Source: Gluconacetobacter diazotrophicus PA1 5
Lineage (GTDB): Bacteria > Pseudomonadota > Alphaproteobacteria > Acetobacterales > Acetobacteraceae
Assembly (NCBI RefSeq): GCF_000067045.1
Contig: NC_010125.1
Location: forward strand, 2,842,001 to 2,906,000
Reading direction: 5' to 3'
DNA length: 64,000 bases
Position numbers and translations under genes: made by a program. The notes under the pieces are model-generated. The model saw nothing but the letters and a program-made list of their open reading frames with translations, was not told the DNA's origin and did no database searches. Below, piece after piece: positions 8,583-16,161 of the stretch. The first letter of the stretch is position 1; each line of letters begins with the position of its first letter.

Positions 8583-9095
8583 TCAAAACCAGTACGAACC
8601 AGCCATCCATTCATTCGCCAATAAACTGGATGAGAAAGCCCGCCAGCATGAGTACCCGCATTTATACCCAGAAGCCAGCTGGTCGCGAGCCTCGAACCGA
8701 AAATCGCCAACGACTACGCGCCCGTCTGGAAGCTGATAGCTGTACGATCCGTCGTCAAATGTACCGATGACAACGATTTCAGGCGTGAACACCTCGCGCC
8801 GACGGAACGCGTGAGCGTAATTCCGTTGGCGCGCCGTGAAAGCCAGTGCGCTGAACGTATTCTTCCAGCCGAGATCGTCCCAGTAGGTTACCTCCCACGA
8901 CAGGGTCAGCAGATCGGGACGATCGGACAATGCCAGAAGATTGGCATTCGCGGGCGGGCAGGACGAACAACCCTGACTTTGGAACAGTTCCACCACGGTC
9001 GGGTGGTCCGGGTCCGCAGCCATGGCCGGTACCGATGTGCCAACAAGCGCCAACATGCCGCCCAGTGCGGTGGATATGACGCTTTTCAGCTTCAT
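8583..9095 (-). CDS. Exported DUF1223 thioredoxin-like protein with altered C-terminus (170 aa)
   Basis: Signal peptide (MKLKSVISTALGGMLALVGTSVPAMA, cleavage before ADPDH) followed by the DUF1223 signature VVELFQSQGCSSCPPANANL and LSWEVTYWDDLGWKNTF. The CxxC pair suggests a periplasmic thiol-disulfide function, although the family is uncharacterised. Members are usually about 220-240 residues. Here the family pattern fades after TPEIVVIGTFDD, and the tail (residues about 115-170) is unfamiliar, so the 3' end may be frameshifted or replaced. It starts 38 nt after the Met/His-repeat gene and probably shares its ECF-type promoter. Confidence 0.75.
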   Translation of the reverse strand: MKLKSVISTALGGMLALVGTSVPAMAADPDHPTVVELFQSQGCSSCPPANANLLALSDRPDLLTLSWEVTYWDDLGWKNTFSALAFTARQRNYAHAFRRREVFTPEIVVIGTFDDGSYSYQLPDGRVVVGDFRFEARDQLASGYKCGYSCWRAFSSSLLANEWMAGSYWF

Positions 9096-9133
9096 GAATG
9101 CGCCTGCCAGCCGGATAATTCGCGAAGCCCGGC

Positions 9134-9469
9134 TTAGTTCGGCTTCGCCATGCCGTCCTGCGGCGCGGCCATCGCGTTGTCATGGCTCATGCTGTTGTGG
9201 GACATCGCGTTCTTCTTCATGCCGTCATGCTTCTTCATACCGTCGTGGGACATGCCGTTATGCGTCATCGCATGCGGGGCCATCGCGTTCGGGGCCATCG
9301 TATCGTGCGCCATGCCGTTCTTCGACATGCTGTCATGTGCCATCGAGTTTGGCGCCATCTGGTTCGGGGCCATGGCATCGTGCGACATGGCGCCCTGTGC
9401 GCGAGCGGCGCCACCCAGAGCGACGACGGACGAGAAAGCGGCAGCAATGGCGATATTGCGAATAGACAT
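9134..9469 (-). CDS. Exported Met/His pentapeptide-repeat protein (MxKDx-like, 111 aa)
   Basis: After a signal peptide (cleavage near GAARAQG) nearly the whole protein is pentapeptide units of the form M-(S/A)-(H/P/K)-(D/N)-x, for example MSHDA, MAPNQ, MAHDS, MSKNG and MTHNG. This matches the small exported 'pentapeptide MxKDx repeat' family of Proteobacteria. The high Met and His content suggests binding of soft metals such as copper, or a role as a sacrificial methionine pool repaired by the neighbouring methionine sulfoxide reductases. Both are inferences. Its own GTAACC-N16-CGAA promoter lies about 60 bp upstream. The ribosome-binding site is CAGGAAATTACC before ATG 9469. Confidence 0.82.
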   Translation of the reverse strand: MSIRNIAIAAAFSSVVALGGAARAQGAMSHDAMAPNQMAPNSMAHDSMSKNGMAHDTMAPNAMAPHAMTHNGMSHDGMKKHDGMKKNAMSHNSMSHDNAMAAPQDGMAKPN

Positions 9470-9529
9470 GGTAATTTCCTGATCTGTGGTGATGTGGAGG
9501 CGGAAACATTCCGCCTCTCTGTTCTATTC

Positions 9530-9555
9530 TTCGATGAGGCACGTCGTCGGGTTAC
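9530..9555 (-). promoter_or_regulatory. ECF-type promoter for the Met/His-repeat operon
   Basis: On the minus strand GTAACC (9555-9550), a 16-bp spacer and CGAA (9533-9530). The same layout precedes the other two stress operons at 11040-11015 and 11087-11112. I recall the SigF-type promoter of Caulobacter, controlled by the same DUF1109/NrsF anti-sigma family, as having this form. Confidence 0.75.
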
Positions 9556-9570
9556 AGGGACGCGTCTTTT

Positions 9571-10320
9571 TTATGACCCGCCAAACCAGTCGTAACCCTG
9601 ATCTTCCCAGTAGCCGCCCGAAAAGCGGTTGGTGACCTCGATGGACGCGAGATATTTCGGATTTTTGTAGCCGAGCTTCGTTGGAATCCTGACCTTCATC
9701 GGCGCGCCATAGGCAGGCGGAAGGGCACGGTCTCCATAGTCCAGCGCCAGAATGGTCTGCGGATGCAGCGCGGTCGCCATGTCGATGCTCGTCGAATAAT
9801 CGTCGAAACAGCGAAAATTGACATATTTCGCACGCAGATCCGCGCCGACCTTTTGCAGGAACATCGAAAGCGGCACGCCGGACCAGTCGCCGATCGCACT
9901 CCATCCCTCGACGCAGATATGGCGTGTAATTTGCCGTTTCTGCGGCAGCGCGCGGAACTGCGCGAGCGACCACGGGCGTTTGTCCGACACCAGACCGCCG
10001 ACGTCCAGGCGCCAGCCAGCGGGATCGACAGTGCGAACCTCGCTCTCGTCGTAATAGGCGTTGAACGGGAAAGGATGCGTGATCCTGGATGCATCGAATT
10101 CCCGCGCGAGCCGCTGGCGGCTGAACAGCAGGGCCTGCATCCGGTCGGTGAAACGCGACATCGCGCTGAGCGCACGCTCCACGGACGGCTCGTCGTCCAG
10201 CGCACAGCCGGACAGCATCGACAGTCCACCGAGCGACAGGGCGCCTTTGAGCATCAGACGGCGCTCGATCCGGCGCAGTTCGGGGGCGATCGCCGAGCGA
10301 TCGAGGCGGTTGTGACTCAT
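9571..10320 (-). CDS. Periplasmic molybdopterin oxidoreductase, MsrP-like (249 aa)
   Basis: Sulfite-oxidase-fold Mo enzyme related to MsrP, which reduces methionine sulfoxide in periplasmic proteins with electrons from a membrane cytochrome b. The N-terminus has a twin-arginine-like segment (RRLMLKGALSLGGL) ending in a lipobox-like LSGC. The Mo-ligating cysteine is in RHICVEGWSAIGDWSG. The later segments YDWFGGS, ALPPAYGAPMKVRIPTKLGYKNPKYL are typical of the family. The start at ATG 10320 overlaps the stop of the cytochrome gene (ATGA), showing translational coupling. The longer upstream frame is shadow sequence. The exact substrate is inferred from the Msr neighbourhood. Confidence 0.85.
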   Translation of the reverse strand: MSHNRLDRSAIAPELRRIERRLMLKGALSLGGLSMLSGCALDDEPSVERALSAMSRFTDRMQALLFSRQRLAREFDASRITHPFPFNAYYDESEVRTVDPAGWRLDVGGLVSDKRPWSLAQFRALPQKRQITRHICVEGWSAIGDWSGVPLSMFLQKVGADLRAKYVNFRCFDDYSTSIDMATALHPQTILALDYGDRALPPAYGAPMKVRIPTKLGYKNPKYLASIEVTNRFSGGYWEDQGYDWFGGS

Positions 10321-10970
10321 CGGGCAGCCCCCTCCTGGACGCTCGCTTCCGGCGCCACGCTCGGACGACGGCCGAACACCATGCCGAACAGGGTCGACGG
10401 CACGAGCAGGGCGAGCGCGATGTGAATGACGAGAAAGGCGACGATCAGCGTCATCATCGCGAAATGAATGCGGCGGGCGACATCGTAACCGCCGAACAGC
10501 CATGTCAGCCATCCAAGCTGCACCGGCTTCCAGATGGACAGCCCGCTTGCAACGGTCAGCAGGGCGACAATCAGCACGCCGGTATAAAGCAGCCGCTGGA
10601 CAGCGTTGTAATGACCGGCGGCATGGGACAGCCTGAAGCGCAGCGCCCGCGCCATATCACGTCGGACCGCGCGTGGGCCGACGGGCCGCAGATCGCGGCG
10701 GAAATGCCCCGACAGCACGCCATACCCCATGTAAACGACGCCGGCAGCCATCAGCACCCACATCGCCGCGAAATGCCAGGCGATCCCGCCGCCCAGCCAG
10801 CCACCCAATGTGGCCCAGGCCGGGAATTCGAAAGGCAGAATGGGCGAGGCATTATAGATCTGCCAGCCACTGCCGATCATGACGAGCATCGACAATGCGC
10901 CGATCCAGTGGGTGATTCGAATAACGGGCGATGGCGTGCGACGCGGCCGCACGCTGCGTGATGAGAACAT
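10317..10970 (-). CDS. Cytochrome b561-type membrane subunit, MsrQ-like partner (217 aa)
   Basis: Four hydrophobic helices with the histidine placement of diheme b-type cytochromes: IRITHWIGALSML near the start, IAWHFAAMWVLM, HYNAVQRLLYTGV and RRIHFAMMTLIVAFLVIHIAL. It would pass quinol-derived electrons to the coupled molybdo-enzyme in the periplasm. It overlaps the downstream Mo-enzyme gene by 4 nt. The GTAACC-N16-CGAA promoter lies about 45 bp upstream, so the pair should be in the ECF regulon. Sequence style is closer to the general cytochrome b/b6 domain family than to classical MsrQ/YedZ. Confidence 0.82.
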   Translation of the reverse strand: MFSSRSVRPRRTPSPVIRITHWIGALSMLVMIGSGWQIYNASPILPFEFPAWATLGGWLGGGIAWHFAAMWVLMAAGVVYMGYGVLSGHFRRDLRPVGPRAVRRDMARALRFRLSHAAGHYNAVQRLLYTGVLIVALLTVASGLSIWKPVQLGWLTWLFGGYDVARRIHFAMMTLIVAFLVIHIALALLVPSTLFGMVFGRRPSVAPEASVQEGAAR

Positions 10971-11014
10971 GTCCGGGCTTTCCGACTGAATGGTCAGGCG
11001 TTGATGCGGATGCG

Positions 11015-11040
11015 TTCGTCGGCCAGGCCCGAAAGGTTAC
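11015..11040 (-). promoter_or_regulatory. ECF-type promoter for the cytochrome/Mo-enzyme operon
   Basis: GTAACC (11040-11035), 16-bp spacer, CGAA (11018-11015), minus strand, about 45 bp upstream of the cytochrome start. Diverges from the MsrB promoter at 11087-11112. Confidence 0.78.
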
Positions 11041-11086
11041 AGTTTCCGCCATCTCCTGACGGAAATAAAAAATTCTTCTTACCCGC

Positions 11087-11112
11087 GTAACCGGACAGGG
11101 AATTTTCGCGAA
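11087..11112 (+). promoter_or_regulatory. ECF-type promoter for msrB-msrA
   Basis: GTAACC (11087-11092), 16-bp spacer, CGAA (11109-11112), about 37 bp upstream of the MsrB start. Identical in form and spacing to the two minus-strand copies. Confidence 0.78.
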
Positions 11113-11148
11113 GAACGCTGTGACAACCCAAAACAAGGGGGACACAGC

Positions 11149-11610
11149 ATGACATCCCGCCGCCAATTCTTTCTTGCCGCCGTTGCCATGGCAGCGTTCG
11201 GCCGTGCAAGGGCCACCGAGCATTATCCCGTCACGCACACCGACGCCGAATGGCACCGCCTGCTGACGCCCGCGCAATACAATGTGCTGCGCGAGGCAGG
11301 CACCGAAATGCCGTATTCGAGCCCGTTGCTGACCGAGCATCGCCCCGGCCGCTTCGCCTGTGCCGGATGCGACACGGCAGCCTTCGACGCGCGCACGAAG
11401 TTCGAAAGCGGCACCGGCTGGCCGAGTTTCGACAGCGCCCTGCCGCACGCCGTGCAGGAACGTGGCGATGACAGCCTGGGCATGGAGCGCACGGAGGTGC
11501 GATGCGCGACCTGCGGCAGTCATCTCGGCCACGTGTTCGATGACGGACCGCAGCCAACGGGCCTGCGCTACTGCATGAACGGCGTGGCACTTTCATTCCA
11601 TACGGCCTGA
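11149..11610 (+). CDS. msrB: Exported methionine-R-sulfoxide reductase (153 aa)
   Basis: MsrB fold with the two zinc-binding CxxC pairs (FACAGCDTA and VRCATCGSHLGHVFDDG) and the catalytic cysteine in GLRYCMNGVALSF. The substrate-binding TGWPSF segment is present. Unlike cytosolic MsrB it begins with a twin-arginine-like signal (MTSRRQFFLAAVAMAAFG), so it should act in the periplasm on methionine-R-sulfoxide. It is followed after 13 nt by the exported MsrA, giving repair of both stereoisomers. An ECF-type promoter precedes it. Confidence 0.92.
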   Translation: MTSRRQFFLAAVAMAAFGRARATEHYPVTHTDAEWHRLLTPAQYNVLREAGTEMPYSSPLLTEHRPGRFACAGCDTAAFDARTKFESGTGWPSFDSALPHAVQERGDDSLGMERTEVRCATCGSHLGHVFDDGPQPTGLRYCMNGVALSFHTA

Positions 11611-11623
11611 AGGAACTGGAAAC

Positions 11624-12331
11624 ATGACACGAGCAGGACTTTTCGGCGTTTCCCTGGTGGCGCTGACCACATTCGGTGTCGCCTGCCACACGGCAATGGG
11701 CGAGCCCGGCCCCCGTATTCTTCCGGCGCCCGTTCTGGCGGAACCGGCGCCTGCGACGCACCATGCAAGTACCGTTTTCGCAGGTGGTTGCTTCTGGGGC
11801 GTGCAGAGCGTGTTCGAACATATTCGTGGCGTGACCGCGACCCGCGCGGGTTTCGACGGCGGTGCGCGCGACACGGCGGATTATGAGACCGTCAGCAGCG
11901 GCGATACGGAACACGCAGAGTCGGTTGAAGTCGACTTTGATCCGACGCAGGTCAGCTACGGCACGCTGATGCGCATCTTCTTTTCTGTTGCGCTCGACCC
12001 GACACAGGTGAACCGCCAGTTCCCGGATGACGGCACGCAATATCGCTCCGTGCTCTACACCCGATCCGCGCAGCAGGCTCGGGAAGCGCATGCCTATATC
12101 GCGCAGCTCGACGCGGCGCATGTCTTCACGCGCCCCATCGCAACGCAGGTGGCGCCGGATCACGGATTCTACCCAGCCGAGGCAGATCACCAAAATTTCG
12201 CGGCCCGCTATCCGGATCATCCGTATATCGCTACATATGACGCACCACGGATCGAGGCGCTGCACGCGTTGTTCGCATCGTCCTGGCGCGCGCAGCCTGT
12301 GCTGACGCTGGCCGACGATGGCGGGAGCTGA
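11624..12331 (+). CDS. msrA: Exported methionine-S-sulfoxide reductase (235 aa)
   Basis: MsrA with the catalytic motif AGGCFWGVQSVFEHIRGV (about residues 50-67) and the conserved stretches GDTEHAESVEVDFDP, FFSVALDPTQVNRQFPDDGTQYRS and DHGFYPAEADHQNF. A hydrophobic N-terminal signal peptide replaces the usual cytosolic start, so the enzyme should be periplasmic. A ribosome-binding site (AAGGAACTGG) precedes ATG 11624. Same operon as msrB, and it leads into the ECF sigma gene after 29 bp. Confidence 0.92.
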   Translation: MTRAGLFGVSLVALTTFGVACHTAMGEPGPRILPAPVLAEPAPATHHASTVFAGGCFWGVQSVFEHIRGVTATRAGFDGGARDTADYETVSSGDTEHAESVEVDFDPTQVSYGTLMRIFFSVALDPTQVNRQFPDDGTQYRSVLYTRSAQQAREAHAYIAQLDAAHVFTRPIATQVAPDHGFYPAEADHQNFAARYPDHPYIATYDAPRIEALHALFASSWRAQPVLTLADDGGS

Positions 12332-12360
12332 CTCTCGCCGTAACCAGGGACGGAGGGTTC

Positions 12361-12891
12361 GTGACGGAAGCGGATTGGAGCCGCTGGATGGCGGCGGCTC
12401 AGGCGGGCGACGCCGATGCCTATCGCCACGTGCTCGCAGAGGCCCAGGATTGGCTGAGACGCTTCTTTCTCCGGCGTCTGCCGCTATCCATGGTTGACGA
12501 TGCAGTACAGGACACGTTGCTTGCCGTTCACGAGAAACGGCATACATTCAATCCGTCCCAGAAGTTCGGCCCCTGGATCGCGGCGATCGCTCGATACAAG
12601 TGGATCGATCGGTTGCGGGCCGCCAGCCGGGCGAATGATGCGCCGCTCGACGACGATCTGCCGGTGCAGGATCATGAGGAGCAGGTGACGACGGCCTATG
12701 CGCTGGAACGCCTGCTCGGGCAGTTGAAGCCAGCGCAGGCGGAAGCCATCCGCCTCGTCAAGCTGCGCGGGTTGAGTATCGAGGAGGCGGCACGCCGAAC
12801 GGGACAGTCCGCCACGCTGGTCAAGGTCAACATTCATCGCGGTCTGAACCGCATGAATGCTTTAGTAATGCGAGGTAGTGATGTCGACTGA
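12361..12891 (+). CDS. ECF-type RNA polymerase sigma factor (176 aa)
   Basis: Region 2 (FFLRRLPLSMVDDAVQDTLLAVHEKRHTF, WIAAIARYKWIDRLRA) and region 4 (LKLRGLSIEEAARRTGQSATLVKVNIHRGLNRM pattern) of an extracytoplasmic-function sigma factor. It starts with GTG 12361 after a GGAGG site and overlaps the anti-sigma gene by 11 nt. This arrangement with a DUF1109 membrane protein is the known SigF/NrsF type. It probably recognises the GTAACC-N16-CGAA promoters found three times within 3 kb. A GTAACC at 12340 just before the gene lacks a matching CGAA at the right spacing. Confidence 0.92.
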   Translation: MTEADWSRWMAAAQAGDADAYRHVLAEAQDWLRRFFLRRLPLSMVDDAVQDTLLAVHEKRHTFNPSQKFGPWIAAIARYKWIDRLRAASRANDAPLDDDLPVQDHEEQVTTAYALERLLGQLKPAQAEAIRLVKLRGLSIEEAARRTGQSATLVKVNIHRGLNRMNALVMRGSDVD

Positions 12892-13522
12892 TCCCCTGAT
12901 CGATCGGCTCGCGACCGGCCTGCGGCCCGTCAGACGGCGGACGCCGTGGCGGGACGCGACGATCCTGTTGGCGCTCGGCGTGATCGAGATCGTCTTCGTG
13001 CTGAAGCTGGGTCTGATGCGTCCGGACATGCCGCACGCCATGGGAATGCCGAGCTTCTGGTGGAAGGCCGCAAGCCTGGCCGTGATTGCCGTCGTCGGCG
13101 GGACGACGGCGCTCCTGTCGCTCGATCCCACACGCTCACCGCGACGGGGTCTGCGCATCGTGGGCATGCTCGCCCTCGCGGCACTCGTGCTCGGCTGGCT
13201 GGTGGACGTGCTTCAGGCCGGTCCCGCCGTGCTCTGGCAGCGGCTCGATCCGACGCACGGCATCGTCTGCGCGCGGAAAATCGTGGAATTGTCCCTGCCG
13301 GCGGTGCTGGCGCTCGGCCTGTTCGCGCGGCGCGGCGCCCCGGTGGATGCGCGCGGCACGGCCTGGGCAGTGGGGATCGCCGCCGCGGCCTTTGGCGCGC
13401 TGGCCTTCGCGCTGGCCTGTCCGTTCGACGACCCGCTTTATGTCGCCGTCTGGTATTCGGCGGCCTGCGGCGTCGTGACACTCGTGACGCGTCTGGTCCT
13501 GCCGCCACTGACCCGCTGGTAG
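12881..13522 (+). CDS. DUF1109/NrsF-type membrane anti-sigma factor (213 aa)
   Basis: Six hydrophobic segments (for example ATILLALGVIEIVFVLKLGL, AASLAVIAVVGGTTALLSL, GLRIVGMLALAALVLGWLVD) and a short cytosolic N-terminus (MSTDPLIDRLATGLRPVRRR), the layout of NrsF. Such proteins hold their cognate ECF factor at the inner membrane and release it on metal or oxidant stress. GTG 12878 and ATG 12881 are both possible starts. The gene overlaps the sigma gene, which supports co-translation. A periplasmic cysteine (LDPTHGIVCARKIVE) is present and could be a sensor residue, which is speculative. Confidence 0.87.
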   Translation: MSTDPLIDRLATGLRPVRRRTPWRDATILLALGVIEIVFVLKLGLMRPDMPHAMGMPSFWWKAASLAVIAVVGGTTALLSLDPTRSPRRGLRIVGMLALAALVLGWLVDVLQAGPAVLWQRLDPTHGIVCARKIVELSLPAVLALGLFARRGAPVDARGTAWAVGIAAAAFGALAFALACPFDDPLYVAVWYSAACGVVTLVTRLVLPPLTRW

Positions 13523-13533
13523 GGTGAACAACA

Positions 13534-13557
13534 CCGCCATCCTGGTCCGGATGGCGG
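13534..13557. terminator. Hairpin between convergent operons
   Basis: CCGCCATCC (13534-13542) and GGATGGCGG (13549-13557) form a 9-bp stem between the ends of the anti-sigma gene and the opposing yghU-like gene. There is no strong T-run, so termination is plausible but not certain. Confidence 0.5.
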
Positions 13558-13595
13558 CCGAGGGCCGGTTTTCAGCGGGACCGGTCCACGAAACA

Positions 13596-14471
13596 TCAGC
13601 CCTGGGCAAGCCGGTCCTGCGTTTTCGTCTCGAAGTCGGACGCGTCATGGCGTTCGTGCAACTGGCTTGACGGCTCGCCGACCATACGGTTGACCATTCG
13701 ACCACGCCGCACGGCCGGGCGTTCGAGCAGCCGGTCCGCCCAGGCCCGGACATGCGGATAGTCCTGTACGTTCAGGAACGTGGCGGCATCGTTATACATC
13801 CAGCCCTCCACGAGGCCGCCATACCATGGGAAGATCGCCATATCGGCAATCGTGTAATCGTCGCCCGCGATGAACGGGCTTTCGGCAAGCCGCCGGTTGA
13901 GAACGTCGAGCTGGCGCTTGGCCTCCATGGTGAAGCGGTTGATCGCGTATTCGATTTTCTCCGGCGCATAGGCATAAAAATGCCCGAAGCCGCCGCCGAT
14001 ATACGGACCGCTTCCGACCTGCCAGAACAGCCAGTTGAGACACGCCGTTCGACCCGCGATATCCTTCGGCAGGAACGCATCGAATTTCTCGGCAAGATAC
14101 AGCAGGATGGAGCCGGATTCGAACACGTTCAGCGGCCTGTCCAGACTATGGTCCACGAGCGCCGGGATCTTGGAATTCGGGTTCACGTCGGTAAAACCGG
14201 AACCGAATTGATCGCCCTCCCCGATCTTGATCAGCCACGCATCATACTCGGCGCCTGCATGGCCTGCCGCCAGCAGCTCTTCCAGCATGATCGTGACCTT
14301 CACGCCATTCGGCGTCCCCAGCGAGTAGAGCTGGAGCGGATGGCGGCCGACTGGAAGCGCCTTCTCATGCGTGGGGCCTGCGACCGGGCGGTTGATGCTG
14401 GCGAATGTGCCACCGTTCTGGGCGTTCCATGTCCAGACCGGCGGCGGGGTGTAGGTATTCGATGAAGACAT
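13596..14471 (-). CDS. yghU: Glutathione-dependent disulfide oxidoreductase, YghU-like (291 aa)
   Basis: GST-fold protein of the YghU/Nu class, which has disulfide-bond reductase and organic-hydroperoxide peroxidase activity with glutathione. Diagnostic segments are NRPVAGPTHEKALPVGRHPLQLYSLGTPNGVKVTIMLEEL, the glutathione-site NPNSKIPALVDH and ESGSILLYLAEKF. The C-terminal helical domain carries IGGGFGHFYAYAPEKIEYA. Length matches E. coli YghU (288). It follows the second GST gene by 18 nt and is probably the last gene of the minus-strand peroxiredoxin operon. Confidence 0.9.
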   Translation of the reverse strand: MSSSNTYTPPPVWTWNAQNGGTFASINRPVAGPTHEKALPVGRHPLQLYSLGTPNGVKVTIMLEELLAAGHAGAEYDAWLIKIGEGDQFGSGFTDVNPNSKIPALVDHSLDRPLNVFESGSILLYLAEKFDAFLPKDIAGRTACLNWLFWQVGSGPYIGGGFGHFYAYAPEKIEYAINRFTMEAKRQLDVLNRRLAESPFIAGDDYTIADMAIFPWYGGLVEGWMYNDAATFLNVQDYPHVRAWADRLLERPAVRRGRMVNRMVGEPSSQLHERHDASDFETKTQDRLAQG

Positions 14472-14489
14472 GTAACGGACCTTTCGCGA

Positions 14490-15188
14490 TTATGCCGGGA
14501 AGTTCGAGGGATAGAGCGCGCGTAACGCTTGCACGTCCATCTCGGTCTTGAAAGTATGGGTGGTCATGACGGCGCGGGCACGGGCAACGGCCGGACGTGC
14601 GTTCATGAGGTTCATGAAGCGCGCCAGGTTGGGCCAGGGTGCCAGCGGTGTGTCTGACCCTTTCATCACGCGCGGCGCGCGGTCGAGCCAGCCCCATGCC
14701 GACATGTCGGCAATGGTATAATCCTCGCCGACGACGAAGGAGCGGCCTTCCAGATGGTCGTTCAGCACCTGGTAATGCCGCTCTGTTTCCCGTCGGTAGC
14801 GGTTGACGGCATAGTCGAGTCCGCCGGGCGCGGCATACTGGAAATGCACGGCCTGACCGGAAAACGGGCCGAGGCCGGTGCCCAGAAACATCAGCCAGGA
14901 CAGGAGTTCCGGGCGGTCGGCGTCGGTGCCGAGGAAGCGATCCGTCTTTTCGGCCAGATAGAGAAGAATGGCCGTGGAATCGAAGACGCGGGCTTCCTGG
15001 CCGCCGGGGCCGTCCGTATCGACGATGGCCGGAAGCTTGCCGTTCGGGTTGATCCTGCGGAAAGCCGGCGCGTGCTGCTCCCCCTTGCTGGTATCGATCG
15101 GCACGGCTTCATAGGAAAGTCCAGCCTCCTCCAGGAACAGCGCGATTTTCGCGGGGTTCGGCGTCGGGTGGTAGTAGAAGCGGATCAT
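14490..15188 (-). CDS. Glutathione S-transferase family protein, YfcG-like (232 aa)
   Basis: N-terminal thioredoxin-like domain (MIRFYYHPTPNPAKIALFLEEAGL, RINPNGKLPAIVD, DSTAILLYLAEK) and C-terminal helical domain (EDYTIADMSAWGWLDRA, NARPAVARA). ATG 15188 is chosen because the domain begins there and an AAAGGA site lies upstream; the ATG at 15227 has none. It is related to the YfcG/Ure2-like group, which handles disulfides and hydroperoxides. Located between the broken SDR gene and yghU on the same strand. Confidence 0.88.
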   Translation of the reverse strand: MIRFYYHPTPNPAKIALFLEEAGLSYEAVPIDTSKGEQHAPAFRRINPNGKLPAIVDTDGPGGQEARVFDSTAILLYLAEKTDRFLGTDADRPELLSWLMFLGTGLGPFSGQAVHFQYAAPGGLDYAVNRYRRETERHYQVLNDHLEGRSFVVGEDYTIADMSAWGWLDRAPRVMKGSDTPLAPWPNLARFMNLMNARPAVARARAVMTTHTFKTEMDVQALRALYPSNFPA

Positions 15189-15353
15189 GGGCGTCCATCC
15201 TTTCGATATGTCGGCCGGGATACTCATGGTGGGGAAAATGACGACTGTTGTGGAGAAGACCGGTGCGGGACCGGCGTTTCATTCAGCCGCAGGGATCGTT
15301 CTCGCAGGACGAGCACCACCCCGTCAGAGGCCGGATCGGGCGCCAGCGCCACC

Positions 15354-16063
15354 TCAGGCTCTTCCGATCGAAGCGCCGCCGTCGATATGCAGGGTCTGCC
15401 CCGTCATGAACGATGCGTCTTCCGACAGCACAAACGCGATCGCCGCCGCCACTTCCTCCGGTCTTCCGAACCGCTTCATGGGAACACCCGACAGATAGCG
15501 TTTTTCACCATCGCTGCCGGGCATGTTGTTGGCGCGAAACAATTCGGTCTCTGTCGGACCAGGAGCGACGGTGTTGACCGTGATCCCGGTCGTGGCAAGT
15601 TCGAGGGCCCACCCCCGCGAAAAGCTGATCAGTGCCGACTTCGCCGCGGCATAGGCGGTCCGTTGCACGGCTCCAAGGGCTGTCAGGCTGGATATGTTGA
15701 CGATGCGTCCCCAACCACGCGCCTTCATTCCCGGCAGAAAGGCCTGGGCCGTCAGGACAGCCGGGTGAAGATTGACCCGCATGACCTCGTCGAGAGCGGA
15801 CAGGGAAACCTCTTCAAGGGATTGTGCTCTGACGAGGCCGACGTTGTTGACGACACCATCGAAAGCGTGTTGCTCCGCAAGCTCGGTGCACAGGCGTGCC
15901 GTTGCATCGCTGTCGGCAAGATCCGCCTGCACAAGGGTGCCTGGAAAGCCGTCCGTGCATTGCGCGCCAGACCGACGACGCGATGACCCTGCTTTGCCAG
16001 ATTATGCGCCAGAGCCAGGCCGATACCCTTGCTGGCGCCGGTAATCAGAAAGGTGCGTTGCAT
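15354..16063 (-). pseudogene. SDR-family oxidoreductase broken by a one-base frameshift
   Basis: The N-terminal Rossmann motif (MQRTFLITGASKGIGLALAHNL, from ATG 16063) is in one frame. The rest (GFPGTLVQADLADSDATARL, VNNVGLVRAQ, catalytic YAAAKSALISFSRGWALEL, HIDGGAS at the end) is in another. The frames join near 15955, where one base appears to be missing after HRVVGLARNA. Restored, it would be a normal NAD(P)-dependent SDR of about 240 residues. Either a recent pseudogene or a sequencing error. It lies in the minus-strand run between a CMD-like gene and a GST. Confidence 0.82.
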
Positions 16064-16161
16064 TGTCGGGTCTCCAGGAGTGAAGGGGAGCGGGAGGAAA
16101 CGAAATAGGGACCGCAGACAGGGTCATGCCGCGTTCCGATGCCTGCGGCCCCTGCCTTGTT

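Noticed and set aside
9134-9440. Short regular repeats resembling a CRISPR or satellite array
   Set aside because: The period is 15 nt and the repeats are codons of a Met/His pentapeptide protein; there are no spacers.
12340-12365. Fourth GTAACC motif before the ECF sigma gene
   Set aside because: The base positions 16 bp downstream read TGAC instead of CGAA and overlap the start codon, so it is not a convincing promoter.
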